NCBI RefSeq assembly: GCF_000208865.1
Contig: NC_018395.1
Span: forward strand, 279,920 to 343,919
From: Neospora caninum Liverpool
Lineage: Eukaryota; Apicomplexa; Conoidasida; Eucoccidiorida; Sarcocystidae
Reading direction: 5' to 3'
Length of the DNA: 64,000 nucleotides
The notes under the pieces: model-generated
Told to the model about the DNA's origin: nothing
Database searches by the model: none
The model's input: the letters and a program-made list of their open reading frames with translations, nothing else
Shown: positions 1-14,100 of the stretch, in pieces
Position numbering within the stretch: position 1 is the first letter of the stretch
How the letters are laid out: each line of letters begins with the position of its first letter
Made by a program: the position numbers and the translations under genes

Positions 1-1761
1 GGGTTCCCGTCGGATCGATTGGGAGGCCAGGTAGCAGTGCAGTGTGCAGGTTTTGAGATTCCAAACCCGTCAAGGTCGTTCTGCCTGTAAGAATCTGTTT
101 ACGGGGAACTGAAGGCCGATATACACGCGAGGCAATCGGACGTCGAACCTTTGAGGCAGCCCTGAACAACTCCGCTCTGTCGCTGTGCGGCTCCCCAAAG
201 AACCGCTCTTGTGCAAAACTTTATTCTGCTCACTGTGTGTCAAGTCTCCTTTGCAGCGTGTATGGGCTGCCGTGCGTCGTTGCTGTACTCGTGGACAGCC
301 GCAGACAAAATACCGAGCGCAGTTAACAGGAAAGCTTGGCTTCGTTCCCACGAGAAGGCGTTCCTTGCCGGCGACAGCATCTCGAGACGAGTCTTCTCTC
401 GGCCCGCCCCTGTCGCAGGTTGGATCTCGTGACGCGACGGCGCGAATGCGCATGCACGCAACTAGCCAAGTTTTCGGGTGCGCTCGTTTGCGGCCTCTAG
501 CAGACATCGGCATGGTTTTTCTGCGGGGTGTCTCTCGAAACGCCGGAGATTTTTTCGAAGGGAAACCCGGCCTTCTTGGCTCTTTCTATTGCCCGTGCAG
601 TGGACTTTCTCTCTCTCTCACTGAAACGGTTCCGTGACTCCAACGAACTCGTGCTCCGGCTTTCCGGCGCTCATCGGAACTCCGCGTCGCGACAGATCCG
701 CTAGAGATGAAGAACCACTCCTGAGCAAAGCACAACAATTAAATCGCCTAGGATGCAGCGTACCGTGTTTGGGGCCGTATTTTCTGTCCCGACACTGCGC
801 TTTTTGCCTTCCTAAGAGGGGATACGGAGATCTGGACTCCAGTGTCTGCCGCCCGTGTCTTGCAAGTTTAGCGTTAGCCGACGCCAAACAGCTGCCGTTG
901 CGAAGCCAGCCAAGTTGGATTTCCGCTACTACAAACCGCAGTTTCGACTATGCATTCCTGTGCGCAGTTTCCCTCTTTGTCCAAACCGACGCCACAGATG
1001 CTAGCACCTGCGTGGCAGATGTCGCGCTGCGTATGCGCCCTCCCCTAGGATTTCCCCGTTACTCTTCCTGCCTCGTTTTTGCTGAGTTTCCCCGTCCCTT
1101 TCCTTGAAAGACGTGTGACGCGCATCTTCCCATCGAAGCCTCTCATTGAGGTTGCCATGGTTGTCCTCGGAAGAGCTGCTCTGGAACGCTTTGTGGGTCG
1201 GGCGGAAAGCTCGGAAAATGCATCCGCCGACTCGTCTCCGCGTCATTTTTTCTTAGGCGCTTTCTTCACGTGCACTTGTTTCAGGCAGACTCTGTGACAC
1301 TGGAACCCCGCGTCTCGTGAGTGTGTTTTCTGCTCCGTTTTGCCGCGCAGCGGACGCTCGCGCTATCTTGCTGGCCTCCGTTGCAACGGCCATGTGCGCC
1401 GATCGCGTTTTCCCTGCAGAACCGCGCAACACGTAGCTGTGCCTGCTTGCAGACTGGCGCTCTTTCTCGTTGGAAGGTGCCAGAGGCATTCGGGGAGTTT
1501 CCACGGCGTGCGCCACGTTAGGGATTTAGTGGATCTGCAGGCGTCTGCTCGTAGGGCGTCTCCGCGTTCCTCGCGCGTTGCATGGTTTGCAAATGCCGCA
1601 GGAAAGCGCCAAGCACAAGTCTGGCCCGTAGCGCGAAACGTTTGTCTCGCGTAGAGTGGAGCATGGGAGCGAAGCGAGGCCGTCGGTTCTGGGTCCATAG
1701 GGCGTGGGAGCTCGCCTTGCCTCGTTGAAAAACAGAGCTGAGAAACAGTGTCCGGGTCAAA
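1..1761. other. Non-coding leader region upstream of the membrane-protein gene
   Basis: No convincing gene is visible on either strand. The open frames here are at most about 200 codons, overlap one another in several frames, and show no recognisable domain or matched splice chain. The right-hand part presumably holds the promoter and 5' UTR of the plus-strand gene starting at 1762. An upstream coding exon cannot be excluded, because position 1973 is preceded by a good acceptor-like tract. Confidence 0.4.
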
Positions 1762-3096
1762 ATGATTGCACAGACCGACACACTCCCGTCCCCCGCAAAC
1801 GGACCGACGCCGCATCGGGGAGCGTCGTGCTTTTCAGCAGTTTGCGGATGGATGTGCAAGTCGGAAGGGTGGCTGCGCGCGACGGTAGGCCTGCAGGCCT
1901 TAGTGGCGACGGCGCGGCTCCTCACCCCCCGACCGCTGGTTTCCGTTGCGAATTTCTTTCTCGTTTTCCTAGGTTTCAACATCACAGCGACGCCTGCCGT
2001 CATTCGTCTCTTCTTCCTCTCTTTCTTCGCTCTCATCCTCGGACTGTCGGATCTTTTCTGGCTAGTTATGAAGTTTACCGGCCCTTTCGGCAGCGCGTGG
2101 CTAGACCCCAAGTATTACTGGCGTCCCATCTACCCTTCCGTCTACGATCGCGCCTACCTGGCCTCGTATCCGCCTTTCGACAAAACGGCAGACTCGCCAC
2201 AAGGCGCGGGAGAAGCGAAACCTGTTCCGCCGCCCCTCCCGCGCATGTACCCCCCGGAGAGGGCGCCGGCTGTGTGGCAAATCTACGTTGAACTCGTGTG
2301 CTTCTGTGTTAGTCCTTTGATCTGGTAAGTGGGTCGGAAGTGCACTCGCGGGCGCGCGGCGCGTTTAACGGCCCCGAGGAAAGAGCCGTAGCAGGCGTTT
2401 CCCCGGGGAGGTAAGTGGAAACGGGCGCGGTTCGATGGTCTCTCACTTTCAGAACTACTTTCCGTGTCGCCTAGCTCGTGGACGGTTCACATGCAGTTCC
2501 TTTTTTTGTCACCGCTCGGATCAGGAGCGCGGGCTGCACGTAACGTGCGCAACGCCTCGCATATGCCCCACTGGAGTTGCCAGGGCCGTGTGTGGCTGCG
2601 GATATCCGTAGACACCGTGCATAACGGGCGAGACTCGCAACTGCTGGTGATGCATTTCCAGCTTTTTCAGCTACAGATATAGCTGCGTAGACACTGACTC
2701 CAGGCGATAACCCTTTCGCGAACGCCCCGCCGCTTGTGTTGTTTTCCGTTCTGCAGTTTTCTCACCGCTTGGCTAGCGTGGCGAATCTACAAACGGAATC
2801 TGCTTGAGCTTCAAGCAAGCGAAGTTGGGTTCTTCCTGCCTGCTGGAGAGCCCGAGTACGGGGCAACGGGAAATGCGGCTTCGCCTCCCGGGTTCTACAC
2901 GCCTGACCCATCGCGGACGATCGCCGGAGAAGGACAACCCCTCTTGCAGCCGTCTCGGGGAGCGCACCCCTTTGTTCCCTTTGCAGGGGAAGGCATGCGT
3001 TTGGGGGGAGCCGACGCCGGGCGGTGGTGTGAGAACGAGGAAAAGCGCGAAGACCTGTCTTCGGGGACCGCAAGAAAGAGCGAAGAAAAAATATGA
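1762..3096 (+). CDS. Polytopic membrane protein, two exons, function unknown
   Basis: The model joins 1762..2324 and 2757..3096, giving 300 aa. The donor TG|GTAAGT and acceptor CTGCAG|T are phase-matched (2+1), giving Cys188. The start is chosen as the first in-frame ATG, in a favourable AAAATGA context. Hydrophobic segments lie at about residues 57-73, 79-102 (rich in Leu and Phe) and 171-197, the last one spanning the intron. A Pro-rich loop with many aromatic residues (around WLDPKYYWRPIYP) separates the second and third. The C-terminal ~100 residues are polar and acidic with no recognised domain. The family is not recognised; small Golgi or COPI-associated membrane proteins have a similar layout, but this is only an analogy. 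An alternative start exists: a strong pyrimidine tract ending in CCTAG at 1972 could be an acceptor, in which case an undetected upstream exon would replace residues 1-70. The gene converges on the minus-strand gene ending at 5108. Confidence 0.6.
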
Positions 3097-4693
3097 TTCT
3101 ACACACGAGTGAACGCCCCGACCCGAGCCGTTTCGGCGCACAGAGGTCCCCTGTCTTTCGAAGCAAAAACCAGGAACACGTGGGGCGATGCGCCTTACTC
3201 GGCTGTCGTGAGGGGTGGATCGAAGCCTCTTGGATATTCCGCGCGGCGGCTGCAGCTGCCAAACTCAAGGGTCCAAACAGGAAGACGAGAGGGAGACAAG
3301 ACCGCAGCATCCCGAGAGAACGGGAGATTTGTGCGTTTGATCCTTGTGAAAAAGGCCTCGAACTGAGCGAGACACGAAAAAGGCGCGTCTGCGTACTGCG
3401 TGTTGCGCACACATACACCTCCAAAAGCCCCTCTGGAAAGGTGTTTTAGCACGTGCGGGGTACGCTTGTGTGTCGAACTTTTTGGTTGCTTGCTAAAGTG
3501 CGTAGCAGGACAGCCGCCTACGAGAACACGAGAGAGAAAACTGTGTAGTCTCATTTGTTCGCCTTGTCATTTCTCGTCCGGGGTGATCCCCTGAGTTCTT
3601 TGATACACACACGCTGGAGAGAAGACACTAGGCTTCACAGAGGAATTGCATACAGGCAGCGCCTGGTCGCTTCTTTCTCTCGCAGAAAGAAGCGAGAAAT
3701 GTGTGTGTCCCGGAAAGCGAAGTGCAACCAGCCCGCCGGCATCCTCTTTCTTTCCTTGCTCCTCTCGCTTACGCGAAAACCTGAAAACGTTTTGCTTCGA
3801 AAAACGGAACACGGACCGTCCTCTTTGTCGGCGGCTGGAAATGACGCGGGTTCTGTTTTAGTCCCGTGTTTTGTCACGGATACTCAAGCGTAGGAACACT
3901 CGACAGAGCCGGAGAGGCGAGGACGTCTGGAATTTTGTGTTTCCGGCTCCCAAAGGATGGGCAACTGTTTCTCTTGGACGCTGAGAAACAAGCAAAACAT
4001 TTAAAATGCGGTTCACTGCCCCCCACTTTTACGGCGGGAGGAGGGGGGCGTTCTTCTGAGGCTGAACTGGTGCGGTGCCGCACGATACCCCGTTCCCAAC
4101 CCCATCTGTCGGATCAAAACTCTCCCGACCTATCGCAATTGCTGTTTCCTAGATTTCCCTCGCGAAACATTGGGCGTAAGCGTCTCTCCGTTTCACGGCG
4201 ACACTTTCCAAGCACGCCTCTGTGGTGCACCGCCTCAAAAAACAGCCAGGTGGTTCCTTGTCACTTGTATAGAACGTTTCCTCGAGCGGTGGAGTTCCTG
4301 TTTCAGCAGTCAAAAACGGTTTGTTTCCCAGGGGGGGTTCTACACTCACGGCTGCAGAAAAGTGTAGATGCTGATCAACTTTCCGTCCTCGTCTGACCCC
4401 ACCGTGTTGACACATTTGTACCGAACGCTGTACCCGTGCGTCTATTGATCTACTTCCACGCACTGACATGTGTTGCCAGGAACATGTCACACATAGTGGC
4501 ATACATCTGTGTGCCAGGAGCTGTGCGCGTATTTCGAAGTCGCCGATCTGAGGAACGACACTATGCGTTCAGATTTGCAGATGTGCACTTCGGGCACGCA
4601 GGCAACAGGTAGCCACGGAGCAGTTATTGCTGTCCTCTCCTTGGAGGCACGAAACGATCCTCCTCTCTTTCTCTCTCTTTCTCTGTCTGTCTG

Positions 4694-4730
<37 letters not shown>

Positions 4731-5107
4731 GGAGATATGTAGATTTATGAAACGGTCGAGGACTGGGAGACATATCGTCTGATGTGTCTCGATGGCCGAT
4801 GTTCAAGACACAAAAAAGAGACGCGTGCAGCTGGATATCGGACGGAGTCGTCGGAGGAAACTGAAAACGGTCCCTTCTCGTCTGAGTCGGCGTCCGCAAA
4901 AGTGCGTAATGCACCGTTTTTGACTTGCTGAACTCAGTCAGAGAGAGCTACGGTGAGAGCAAAGACCTACACATGCAACTATATTTAGTTCTCGGTCCTT
5001 CCTTGACTCTTGCACCCACAAAGGGGACAGAGAGAAGAGCTGCGAGGTATGTGGTTGGTTCGCGACAGGATCAGTCTCTCAAGGTTTCCCCGACGGAGAG
5101 CGCCTTT
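3097..5107. other. Convergent intergenic region
   Basis: This stretch lies between the stop of the plus-strand membrane-protein gene and the stop of the minus-strand 14-exon gene. It should hold both 3' UTRs. The only structured element seen is the CT/TA microsatellite near 4665-4731. No gene is supported. Confidence 0.5.
4665..4731. repeat. Compound (CT)n(TA)n microsatellite
   Basis: A CT/TCTG run passes directly into a pure TA run of about 20 nt at 4711-4730. It lies in the 3' intergenic region. Confidence 0.9.
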
Positions 5108-8100
5108 TCACAGCCACCCTTTGAGTTGTCGAAGCGATGCGACGCGTCTATGGAGAAGATCCCATCCTTCTTCTTCCGCAATTCGGAGTTTCTCTTCCAG
5201 TCTCCTGCGGCGTATTTTGCTGCGCCCCCCTTCGCAAAGGTCGCGCGCATTTGCCTCACGATGCACCTTCTTTTCGCTCTCTTCTTCACTGCTCCGCTCC
5301 TCTCCAGACTGTGAGTTGCCGGGCACCTGCAGTTTTTCTCTCGTTGCCGGGGACCTGAGGAGCAGCTTTCCGGGGCGAAGTTTCGGCGTTTGCCGAGAAG
5401 AAAGCGGTAGATCCGAATCCGACAAAGGGAGAGCGTCGCCGTCTTCACTCGGCCCACCCGTTTCGGTGTCACGTCTCTGACTGGCAGGGAAGTAGTCGTG
5501 CAGGACTTGCTTCCGTCTGAAAACAACGCAAATCGCCAACCCAGGCACAACGCATGCGCAGCGTTCGTTGCAAAAAAAGAGCATTTTTCAGAAAAAAGGC
5601 CTGCCCGAGAGAGGCGAGAGCAACAGGCTCCAAAAAAGGGGGCTGACACACGCACGCACGCAAAAACGAAGAAGACTTAGAAAAGGGATGAGCGCACACC
5701 TCAACCTTTTTTGCCCATTGCGCTACGTGCGCATGCACACACATGCAGACAGTGCTGCCAATCCCTCGACGAAATTCGATACGATCCCTAGATCTCTTTG
5801 TGCGAGCTTATTTCTAGCGTTGTCAGACGTGTTCAAGGATTCCACGTATGCTCAGCAAACCGGTCTCGCTTGCACATGCATCTCGGTCTCCTCGTATTAG
5901 GCATGCGCTCCCACAGCCGCTGTTCCCCTTCGTTCCCAGGCTGCTTCAGGGGCTTGCACAGATCACACAACACTCAACGTCTGTGCGTCGCGTCCGCCAA
6001 ACCTCGCTGCTCGACCGCTCTTCTTTCTGTGGCCGCGGGCGACACCCTACCTCAATTTCTCTGCCAAGGGAACGGCGTATACGCGGTCGGGGGGCCCTGC
6101 CACAGCGAGGGAGCGCAGAAGGTTCAAAAAGTCTCGAGGCGAAAACTCGTCCTCCTGGCGCAAAGCGCGACGCGCCAATGCATTGACCAGAGAAGACGAA
6201 TGCAGCCCTTCCGGTTGCCCGGCTCCTCTCTGAGATCTTAGACGAGCCTGCGGAAGCACACCACAGGCACCCGAGAACGGACACATTGCAATGCAACCAC
6301 AGGGGAAACACCCCTCGCGCGTACATCCATATACATGCGCACTCGCCTGCGGGGGTTCTTTGGTATATATACATCTACATATAAATATACATACATATAT
6401 ACACATATATAAACATATATATACATATGCATGCATATAGATAATCATATATACATATATATATATATATATATATGCGTGGATGCGTATCTGCTGGATG
6501 GCATACGTGTGACATGGGCATGCCAGTTTTTATGAGGCGCCTAAAGTGTAATTCGCCGGTATGCCTTCTCACACAGCGTGTATGCATGCATATCTCCATG
6601 GAAAGAAACGACACGAGTATATATGTATATTTGTTTATAAATGCAGAGATGAAGGGGTAACTTGATGCGGTGGTTCATTGAGACAAACACTGCATGTCCC
6701 GGGATGCAGACGCCTGCATCAACAACTTAAAACGAACAGCCATGTCACAGAAAATCCTTCACGTATCGAATACCCGGACGCAAGGACGTATGCTTATGTG
6801 TGTGGGTGAACACGTGTTTGCATTGTATAATTACAAATATGGCGTGCGATGTCCATGCACATGTGTGTACGAAAGAGAGGCATGTGTGACTCCGCTGCCG
6901 AGACTTACGAGAGCCCGGGCAAGGCGACAGAAGTCGTGAGGCTCAAAGAGATCCAAGTGGCGATGACACTGGCGGCAGAGGATGTGGAAGGCCTCGTCGC
7001 TGACTGTTCTCCCATTGAGGGAGAGAAGCTGGAAGACACAGACAGCCAAGGACAAATCTTCTCACCTTGCAAAAAAACCAAAGCACCCTCGACGACGATA
7101 CACACACATTCATATGAGATATCTATACACACGTATATATATATATATATGCTTGAATATAGATGAAGACATGCACACATCTCCCACATGCATTTATGTC
7201 TATATATATGTATGTATATATATATATATATGTACATGTATAAGCGACGCGCCGATACCATGGGGAGGAGAGAGAAGAGCTATTTGAGGAGAGTTTTGGT
7301 GAACATACAATCGTGAAATTAGCGGCGCGAAGAAACGACAAGAGCGTACCTCCAGAAGTCTGGTGACGTCGAAAACAGTCCGACCATCACCCTGGAGTTC
7401 AAGCACCCGTGCTTCGACAGCCTGAAGACCCGCGAGGAGATCAGGATTGGGTACGGTCTGGATCTCTGTCGAGGACGCGTTGAGGCGTCCACGTTTCCAT
7501 CTGCGTCGTCCTCTCCCTACACAGAGATCCGCATTTCCTTCTCCGACCGCTGCCGCGGGAAACGACTACGCCCTTGAGGGATGACATATACGTGCATGTC
7601 TATCTATGTCAGTCGATATCTATATATATCTATCCAAATATCAATGTATATGTGGGGGGATGGCGATTCACTGACGGCACGGCAGGCAAGACCGGTTCCC
7701 GGATGTTTCCAGAAGAGCGGATTCTCTTCCTCTCTCTGTTCTGCTCCCCGTCGTCTCTGCTTTACTTCCCCGATTTTCGAGGTCTCGAGCTCAGGAACAA
7801 ACCAGGAAAGTCTGCGAGCACGGAACTCTGGGCTTCCCCCCCGGAGATCCCAGCGAGAGAAGCCGGCGCGCGAAGCGAGCGAGAGAGCGACCTCACCTCA
7901 AAGACAAACGAACGAAGTGCCGAACGATTCCGTTGGGGTTTCGCCTTCTTTGTAAAAGCCGCGAGCTCGGCAAGCTGCAAGGGAAAGCAGCGGAAAAGAG
8001 GCGGCGAGCTGGGACGTTCCGAACGCTTCTGACTTGGCCTCGCCGGGCGAGCTTAGATGCTCGTGCCTGTCTCCAGTTTTTGTCCTGGTGGACTTGGCTA

Positions 8101-11100
8101 TCTCTTCGAGAGGCCGCCCTCCGCTGTAAATGTCCCCGTCGATGACCCGTGGGCGGGAAAAACGCTGATTCCCTCAAGGGAAACAAAAGTGGAACTTTGC
8201 CGACCGTGGATGTGCATGCACGCATGCGGATATCGGTGTGTGTGTGTCAGGAACGTACGCACGGTCAATATCGCCGCACCTTTCTACAAGTACATTTACA
8301 CATACACACGACGTCAGGGCACAAATATATATATATATGCATAGACCTGTATAAATCGCCTTTTAAAACACATAAAACTATGCGTGCGTCGACCGAGAAA
8401 GAGTAGGATCAGAGTTGGGACTCTAAGGAACACGGAGATGACGTGGAGGAGGAAAACGCAGAGACGGAAATGGGCAGGAAAAAAGGAAGAGGGTGTTGTT
8501 GCCTACGCTGCGCAGATCCAGAACCGGGACTGCCTCCTGAAGGATTTCCAGCATCTCCGTGTGCACCTGAACCAGGCGCATGCAGAAACACACCGTGGCC
8601 ACAACTGAATGCAGGCATGCATATTCACGTAAATCCGTAGGGAGACGACATCGCATCTTGGCGTCTCGTCGACGCGCGAGACACAAGCGGAAGGCGGGAG
8701 TGAAACTGAGAACCTTGGCTCTCCCCTAGGCATCACTGTTTCGGTTCCACCAAACTTCTCCAGCAACCCCCCGACGAGAACGACGCGACAACGGGCGCTT
8801 TCCCCCTATACGTCTGCCGTTTCGGCTCGGCAAACCGTTTTTTCGATTTTCTTCAACAATTTCCTGCACTTTTGTGTCCGACGTGTCGCACTGCCTTTGT
8901 TGTTTCGACGTGAGAAAAACACCGAGAATGACGTGAAAACCCTCAGCGCCCCCACCGCGCACCTCGAGGCTCTGACGGCTGTACACATTTCGTTGAAACA
9001 CAGGCCTCGTTTGAAATCGCCCAAATGCGGGATTTGTCTCCCCTTTTGAATTACCTGCCGGATAAACGGCTCGTCGCATGGCAACATCTGGGCTGTGCAG
9101 AATCCAATCGACGCGAGGCTGCGAAGCAGGGAGTCGGAGAAAACGCATGCAGAGAAGGCAAGGGTGCCAAGACGCATCCAGGGTGGAAGAGGGAACGAGG
9201 GTGAGCAAAAGGACAGATAGAAAGGCCGGATTCGCGCGAAAAAACAGGGGAAAGCGGAGGTGAAAAACAGGCAAACACTTCGACCTCCGAGAAGACTTGA
9301 GCTCGCCTCCGTCCGGACTCTGCCTTTCCTTCCACTTCTGGACCAGAGGCTCGCACCAAGACCACAAACACGAGAACGCCTTTTCGTTGCGTGCGCCAAG
9401 GTTTCAGATTTCCCAGATTCCACTGTTACATTATGGTGGCGCAGATTGCAATTCCTCTCGAGATACAGAGGCGTCGATGCATGCTCGCGGATCTCAGTCC
9501 CACGCTACCCATGTGTCTCTGCATGCAACGATCTGGATCTCCTATACGCACACTATGGACCAACATTTACGTAAATACACGAAAATATATGTACACGCAT
9601 GTACGTCTACGGATATATGTATATATATATATATACATATATATTGCCTGTGCATGTCCATGGGTTTGTTGGCATACCCGTGCCACGATAAAGAGATGTA
9701 TCCGCGGCCGGTACGGGAAGAAAGTGAACTCGAAGCGTGAGATGCCACGGAGGGCACGCGTTAATGCGACAGGCGAGGTAGCCCCTTCACAAACATATGT
9801 CTAGATATACACATGCATGCATGAGTCTTGGACAGGGACCGATGTACAGTTGCACAGACGGTCTTCTGTACCAGGAAGGAGGGTAGTCGTGTATTCGGGC
9901 CTGAGCGTGGCGGAGGACAGCCAGGAGCAGTTCGACGTCGTTCGCTTTGAGGCGGTGGAAGACCTCGACAAGTTCTTGAACGGAGAAGGGAGAAAACCTC
10001 CGGAAGGTGTCTCGGCCTTCAGCACGCAGAAGAAAGAAGAGAACAAAAGAGTCCAGAGGAACGAGATAACGCAAAAAAACGGAACTTGCAAGTCGCGTGA
10101 ACAAACCGCAGACTCCTGGTGTGTCGTCTCTCCGTGGTTTGTCTCCCTCGCCCTGTACCCTGGTCTCTCTCTCCAGAACAGCCTCGCACGGCACCTCTAC
10201 ACATACAGATTTATATATATATATATATATATATGCATCCACATATAGTGTATGCATCTATTTCAGTGCGTGTTGCCGCAACTAGGCATTGCTCCAGTCC
10301 CGGAGGTCTTCTCTTGTCGCTGGCTACATACGCAAACGTAGGTGCATGGAAGAAACGACGAAACGAAGCGCGAAAAGAATGCGAACAAGAAAGCGAGATA
10401 AAACACGAAAGGTAAACGGCGGGGAACAGGCCTTACTTGAGGAGACAGCAAGGTCCGCTCGGAATGCTGCCTGCATCTGGACGGAGAGCATTTCAAGATA
10501 TCCAAAATCTTGGTACTTGAGATCGGCACACACCCGGCCTAGACAGCGGAAAGCGAAGAGAGAATCGCACAAGGAAACAGTGGAACGTGTGTTGGAAGCC
10601 CGACAACCCACAGGACAAAACCTGCAGATCAATTTGGGGGGGGGGAACAAAGGGCGCACACTGCAAACCACTACGTACACATGTACACACCTGCAACTAC
10701 GAGAATACAAAGACATCTGTATATCTATATACGTGCATACATGAACATCGCGCGAGTACGTACTCCATCCAGTTACCTATCGACAGCTGCAGATGAAGCC
10801 ACGCGTACCCACTGATGGACGTAAGTGTATACGTGGAAGAGTATCCCTATACAATTGCACATGGATCTAAATGCTGCTGCCAAAACGAAGGGGGAAAAGA
10901 GAAAAAGAGACTCGAAAAGGGAACTACAGATCGACAACGCTTCGACACTTTTCATGCGACAACTGAACGGTGGGCTCTGAAGGCTCAGCACCGACGGTTT
11001 CTACGGCCGCCTTCAAAGATCCTTTTAACTCTCCACGATATCCCCGCCCAGAAAAGGCCCATGGATGTGCGTACACGAATACATACACATGCAGACATCT

Positions 11101-14100
11101 GTGTCTGTACGTTTACGTGCGTCCACTTCTGTACCACTCACCCTCGTCCCCTCATGCGAATTTTGCGATTCGGGTTGATCCCGCCACGCGATTGACACCA
11201 ATCTCCGGTTCTTTTTTTCGACGCTTAGGGGATGGAGTCTTCCCTCTCGAGACAGCCCTGTTCTCGAGTTTCGGCGCTTCTTCATTGCGATCGTTTGCTA
11301 TTTGAAAGATTTCTCGGCTCGTGTGTGTGTGACTCAAGAGAGGCAACTCACCAAAGGCAATAAGCTGATGAAGAGTGGGAAAGAGAGCCCCGGTGTGTCG
11401 TCTCTTGGTTTTGCTGTCGGAGCCGCGCCCGCTGCTTGTCTCCTGTTCTATTTCCTCGTTCTCCTGCTCCCTTGTCGCCCTCGCCTTTTCCTTCTTTCTC
11501 TGTTTTCCGTGTGCTGTCTCTTCTTGCGCTTCGCGCGGCGTTCGGGCCTCGTCGTCCGTCTTGTCGCCCGCGAGCGCCGGCTCTTCTTCCCCCATCGCGA
11601 CTCGCCACACACGTTGCTGGAGGACGAGAGAGACGCGCGCAAGCAGGCCGTAGTTGTGGACGAGAGCGCCAGCATATCCCTGGAGCGAGACGCGGCAAGA
11701 GACAGCGACACGGGAGAGCGGGGCCGGGGTCAGTGTGGGGCGGAAACGACGCCAGCAGCCAGAAATGTAAAAAGGAGACAGATGGTCCGAGAGGGGGGGG
11801 GGGGGGCAGAGCGAGACAGGAGACTCCAGAGCAGGCGAGAGAAAAAGGAGAAAAGAGAGGACGAGGACCCAGAGACACGCAGCCGCAGGCGGATACAGAG
11901 GCAAAGAAGAGACAGAGAAACGCAGAGAAACTGGGACCGACAGGACACAGAGACAAGCGGCACAGAGAGAGAAAGGGGCGGACGGGGAAGACAGAGCGAG
12001 AGAGGAAGCAGAGAGAAAGAGAAACTGAGCAAGGGAAGGAAGAGAAGAAGCGCGAGAAAAACAACGGTCAAGGGCGCGACGAAAGGCAAATTCGTGATTC
12101 GGCTTTCCAAAAGAGGAAACCTGCCTGAAGTGGTTCGTATACATGTGCTCTGGTCTTCTCGTCCTTGAACGTCGGGCTCTACGTTCGTTTCCTTACTTGT
12201 GTGAGCTTCAGAAGCATTGCAGCAGAGAGCTCGGAAAGGTGAGGACGCAGCGCCTCATCAATGGCTGCAAAGAGGACTTTATCTTGTAGGCGCACAGCGC
12301 CGAATGCATGCGCCAGGAGACACAGCTGAAACGGAAAGTACGCCTCCACTTGCGGGGTCAGAAATCGTGACAAGTCTTGAAGGTCTCCCGTGGCATTGAG
12401 CTTTGCGAGGTACACGCAGACGCGAGGCAAATCTGGACAAAGCGAAAGAAGAAAGAAAGCCGCAGCATGGGAGACGAGGCCCGCCGAACAGGAGTGCATG
12501 CGCACATTCGTAAAACCAGGAAAGGAACCTAGCCGACGAAACCTTCTAGGCGGCGGCTCTACCGTGGGCACATGGATCCGAGGTACGTACACCCGACGCC
12601 CCGTGGAAACGAGGGCGGCGGAAGAGAAGAAAACGGTCGCATAAAGCAAAACGCCAACGCGCGCAGGGTAGGGCACACTGACAAAACAGTGCACGACGTC
12701 TCTGTGCACATGTCGTACACATATTCCACATACAAGCATACATGTGTATAGACAGTCACAGTAAAGAGAAACTGGTGCATATGTCGGGCGACAGTGTGTA
12801 CACGCATGTAGGGGCATACGTATAGTATACCTCTGTGTATCTATACATAAATATATATACATAAATATGCATATATATATATATATAGATATACATAGAT
12901 ATGTATATATATATATATATATATATGAACGCGTGCGCGGTGGAGCCTTACTGATGAAGCGTTTCGCGGTTCTGTAAATGCCTTGAGCAATCAGGCGAAA
13001 GCGGAAATCTGTGGGATCGCATCCCCCGACCTCGACGAGGCGCTGCAGGGCGAGGAGATAGTGGTAAGGTCTCTTGGTTCTTCGATGCCTGCGGGCAGCG
13101 CACCAGAGGACTCCAAGGCCGCAAGGCTCGCGCGAAGCGTGAAATTCGAAGAAACGGAAAGAGCAACACGCGTGAGAGACAGGAGGCGGTTCCGTTCCCC
13201 GGAGGTGAAGGGGAGCGAAGAAAGAACGGATCAATCTAGGCGGCTCAGGAAGAAAAACAAAAGAGAGAGGAAGGGAGCAGCGATCCAAGTGACGCTGGGG
13301 AAACGTTGCGGCAGAGTCGCAAGACGAGAGCGACAGGGAGACAGCGCGAGGACGAGGGAAAGCGAGAGAGACGAAAAGGGAACTAGAACGCGAGAAAACG
13401 CGAGAAAAGCGGAAGCGAACCAAACACGGGAGAGGAAGAGGAGACATCTCGATTGCAGAGCGGAATTACCTGTAGTAGGTCCATACATCGAGGACCTGTT
13501 TGGCGTCTGTTGCATGCGCGATTTTTTTGACAAGATTCACCTTCCACATTTCACTTCGTTTCTTCGCCGTGAACGTGGGAGTGTAGTTGTACCGAAGGCG
13601 CAAGGTATTTTCAATGCCTCGGGGTTTTTGGTAGAATTCCAAGTAGCGGTTGAAGTTCCCTTTCCCGATTCGCTTGTGGAACCGGTAGTAGAAGAAACGC
13701 TGAGGGGAGGCACAGGAGAGAGACAAACACAGGAGGAAGCAGGCACGTTTGGAGGGCAAGATACCAGGAGGCTAGACAGACGAGAGCGAACACAGCGACG
13801 ACACACACAGGAGGGGCTGAAGCTGAAACGGCAGAGAGCTCGGCGGAAAATGTGAGAAAGACAGCCAGTCTGGAGGCGCGAGGCGCCGCCTCCTCGCACA
13901 CCTCTCACCCGGGACCCGCAGAGAGCAGGCGACGGCCGACCCTGTGGAAGCGCGTCTGCGCGGCCGAGGAGCGAAGCGGCAGAACTCCACGGAGACAGAC
14001 GCGAAGGCGAGGACTGAGAAGGCTGCGAGGGAAGACACGGGGCGAGAGAAGCTGACGAAGCGGAGAGAAGCGGGGAAGAACACCGGACAAAAGGAGCAAA

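Noticed and set aside
5108..5516. RAP domain expected at the end of the helical-repeat protein
   Set aside because: The last exon has a basic/acidic tail without the RAP core pattern, so the protein is not named a RAP protein.
11302..12168. 288-codon plus-strand open frame
   Set aside because: It lies over intron 4 of the minus-strand gene and consists of purine-only Arg/Glu/Gly/Lys codons. It is a product of strand asymmetry, with no domain and no supporting splice structure.
12179..13447. 422-codon minus-strand continuous frame
   Set aside because: Contains two real exons of the helical-repeat gene, but the rest is read-through of introns, including TA microsatellite translated as Tyr-Ile repeats.
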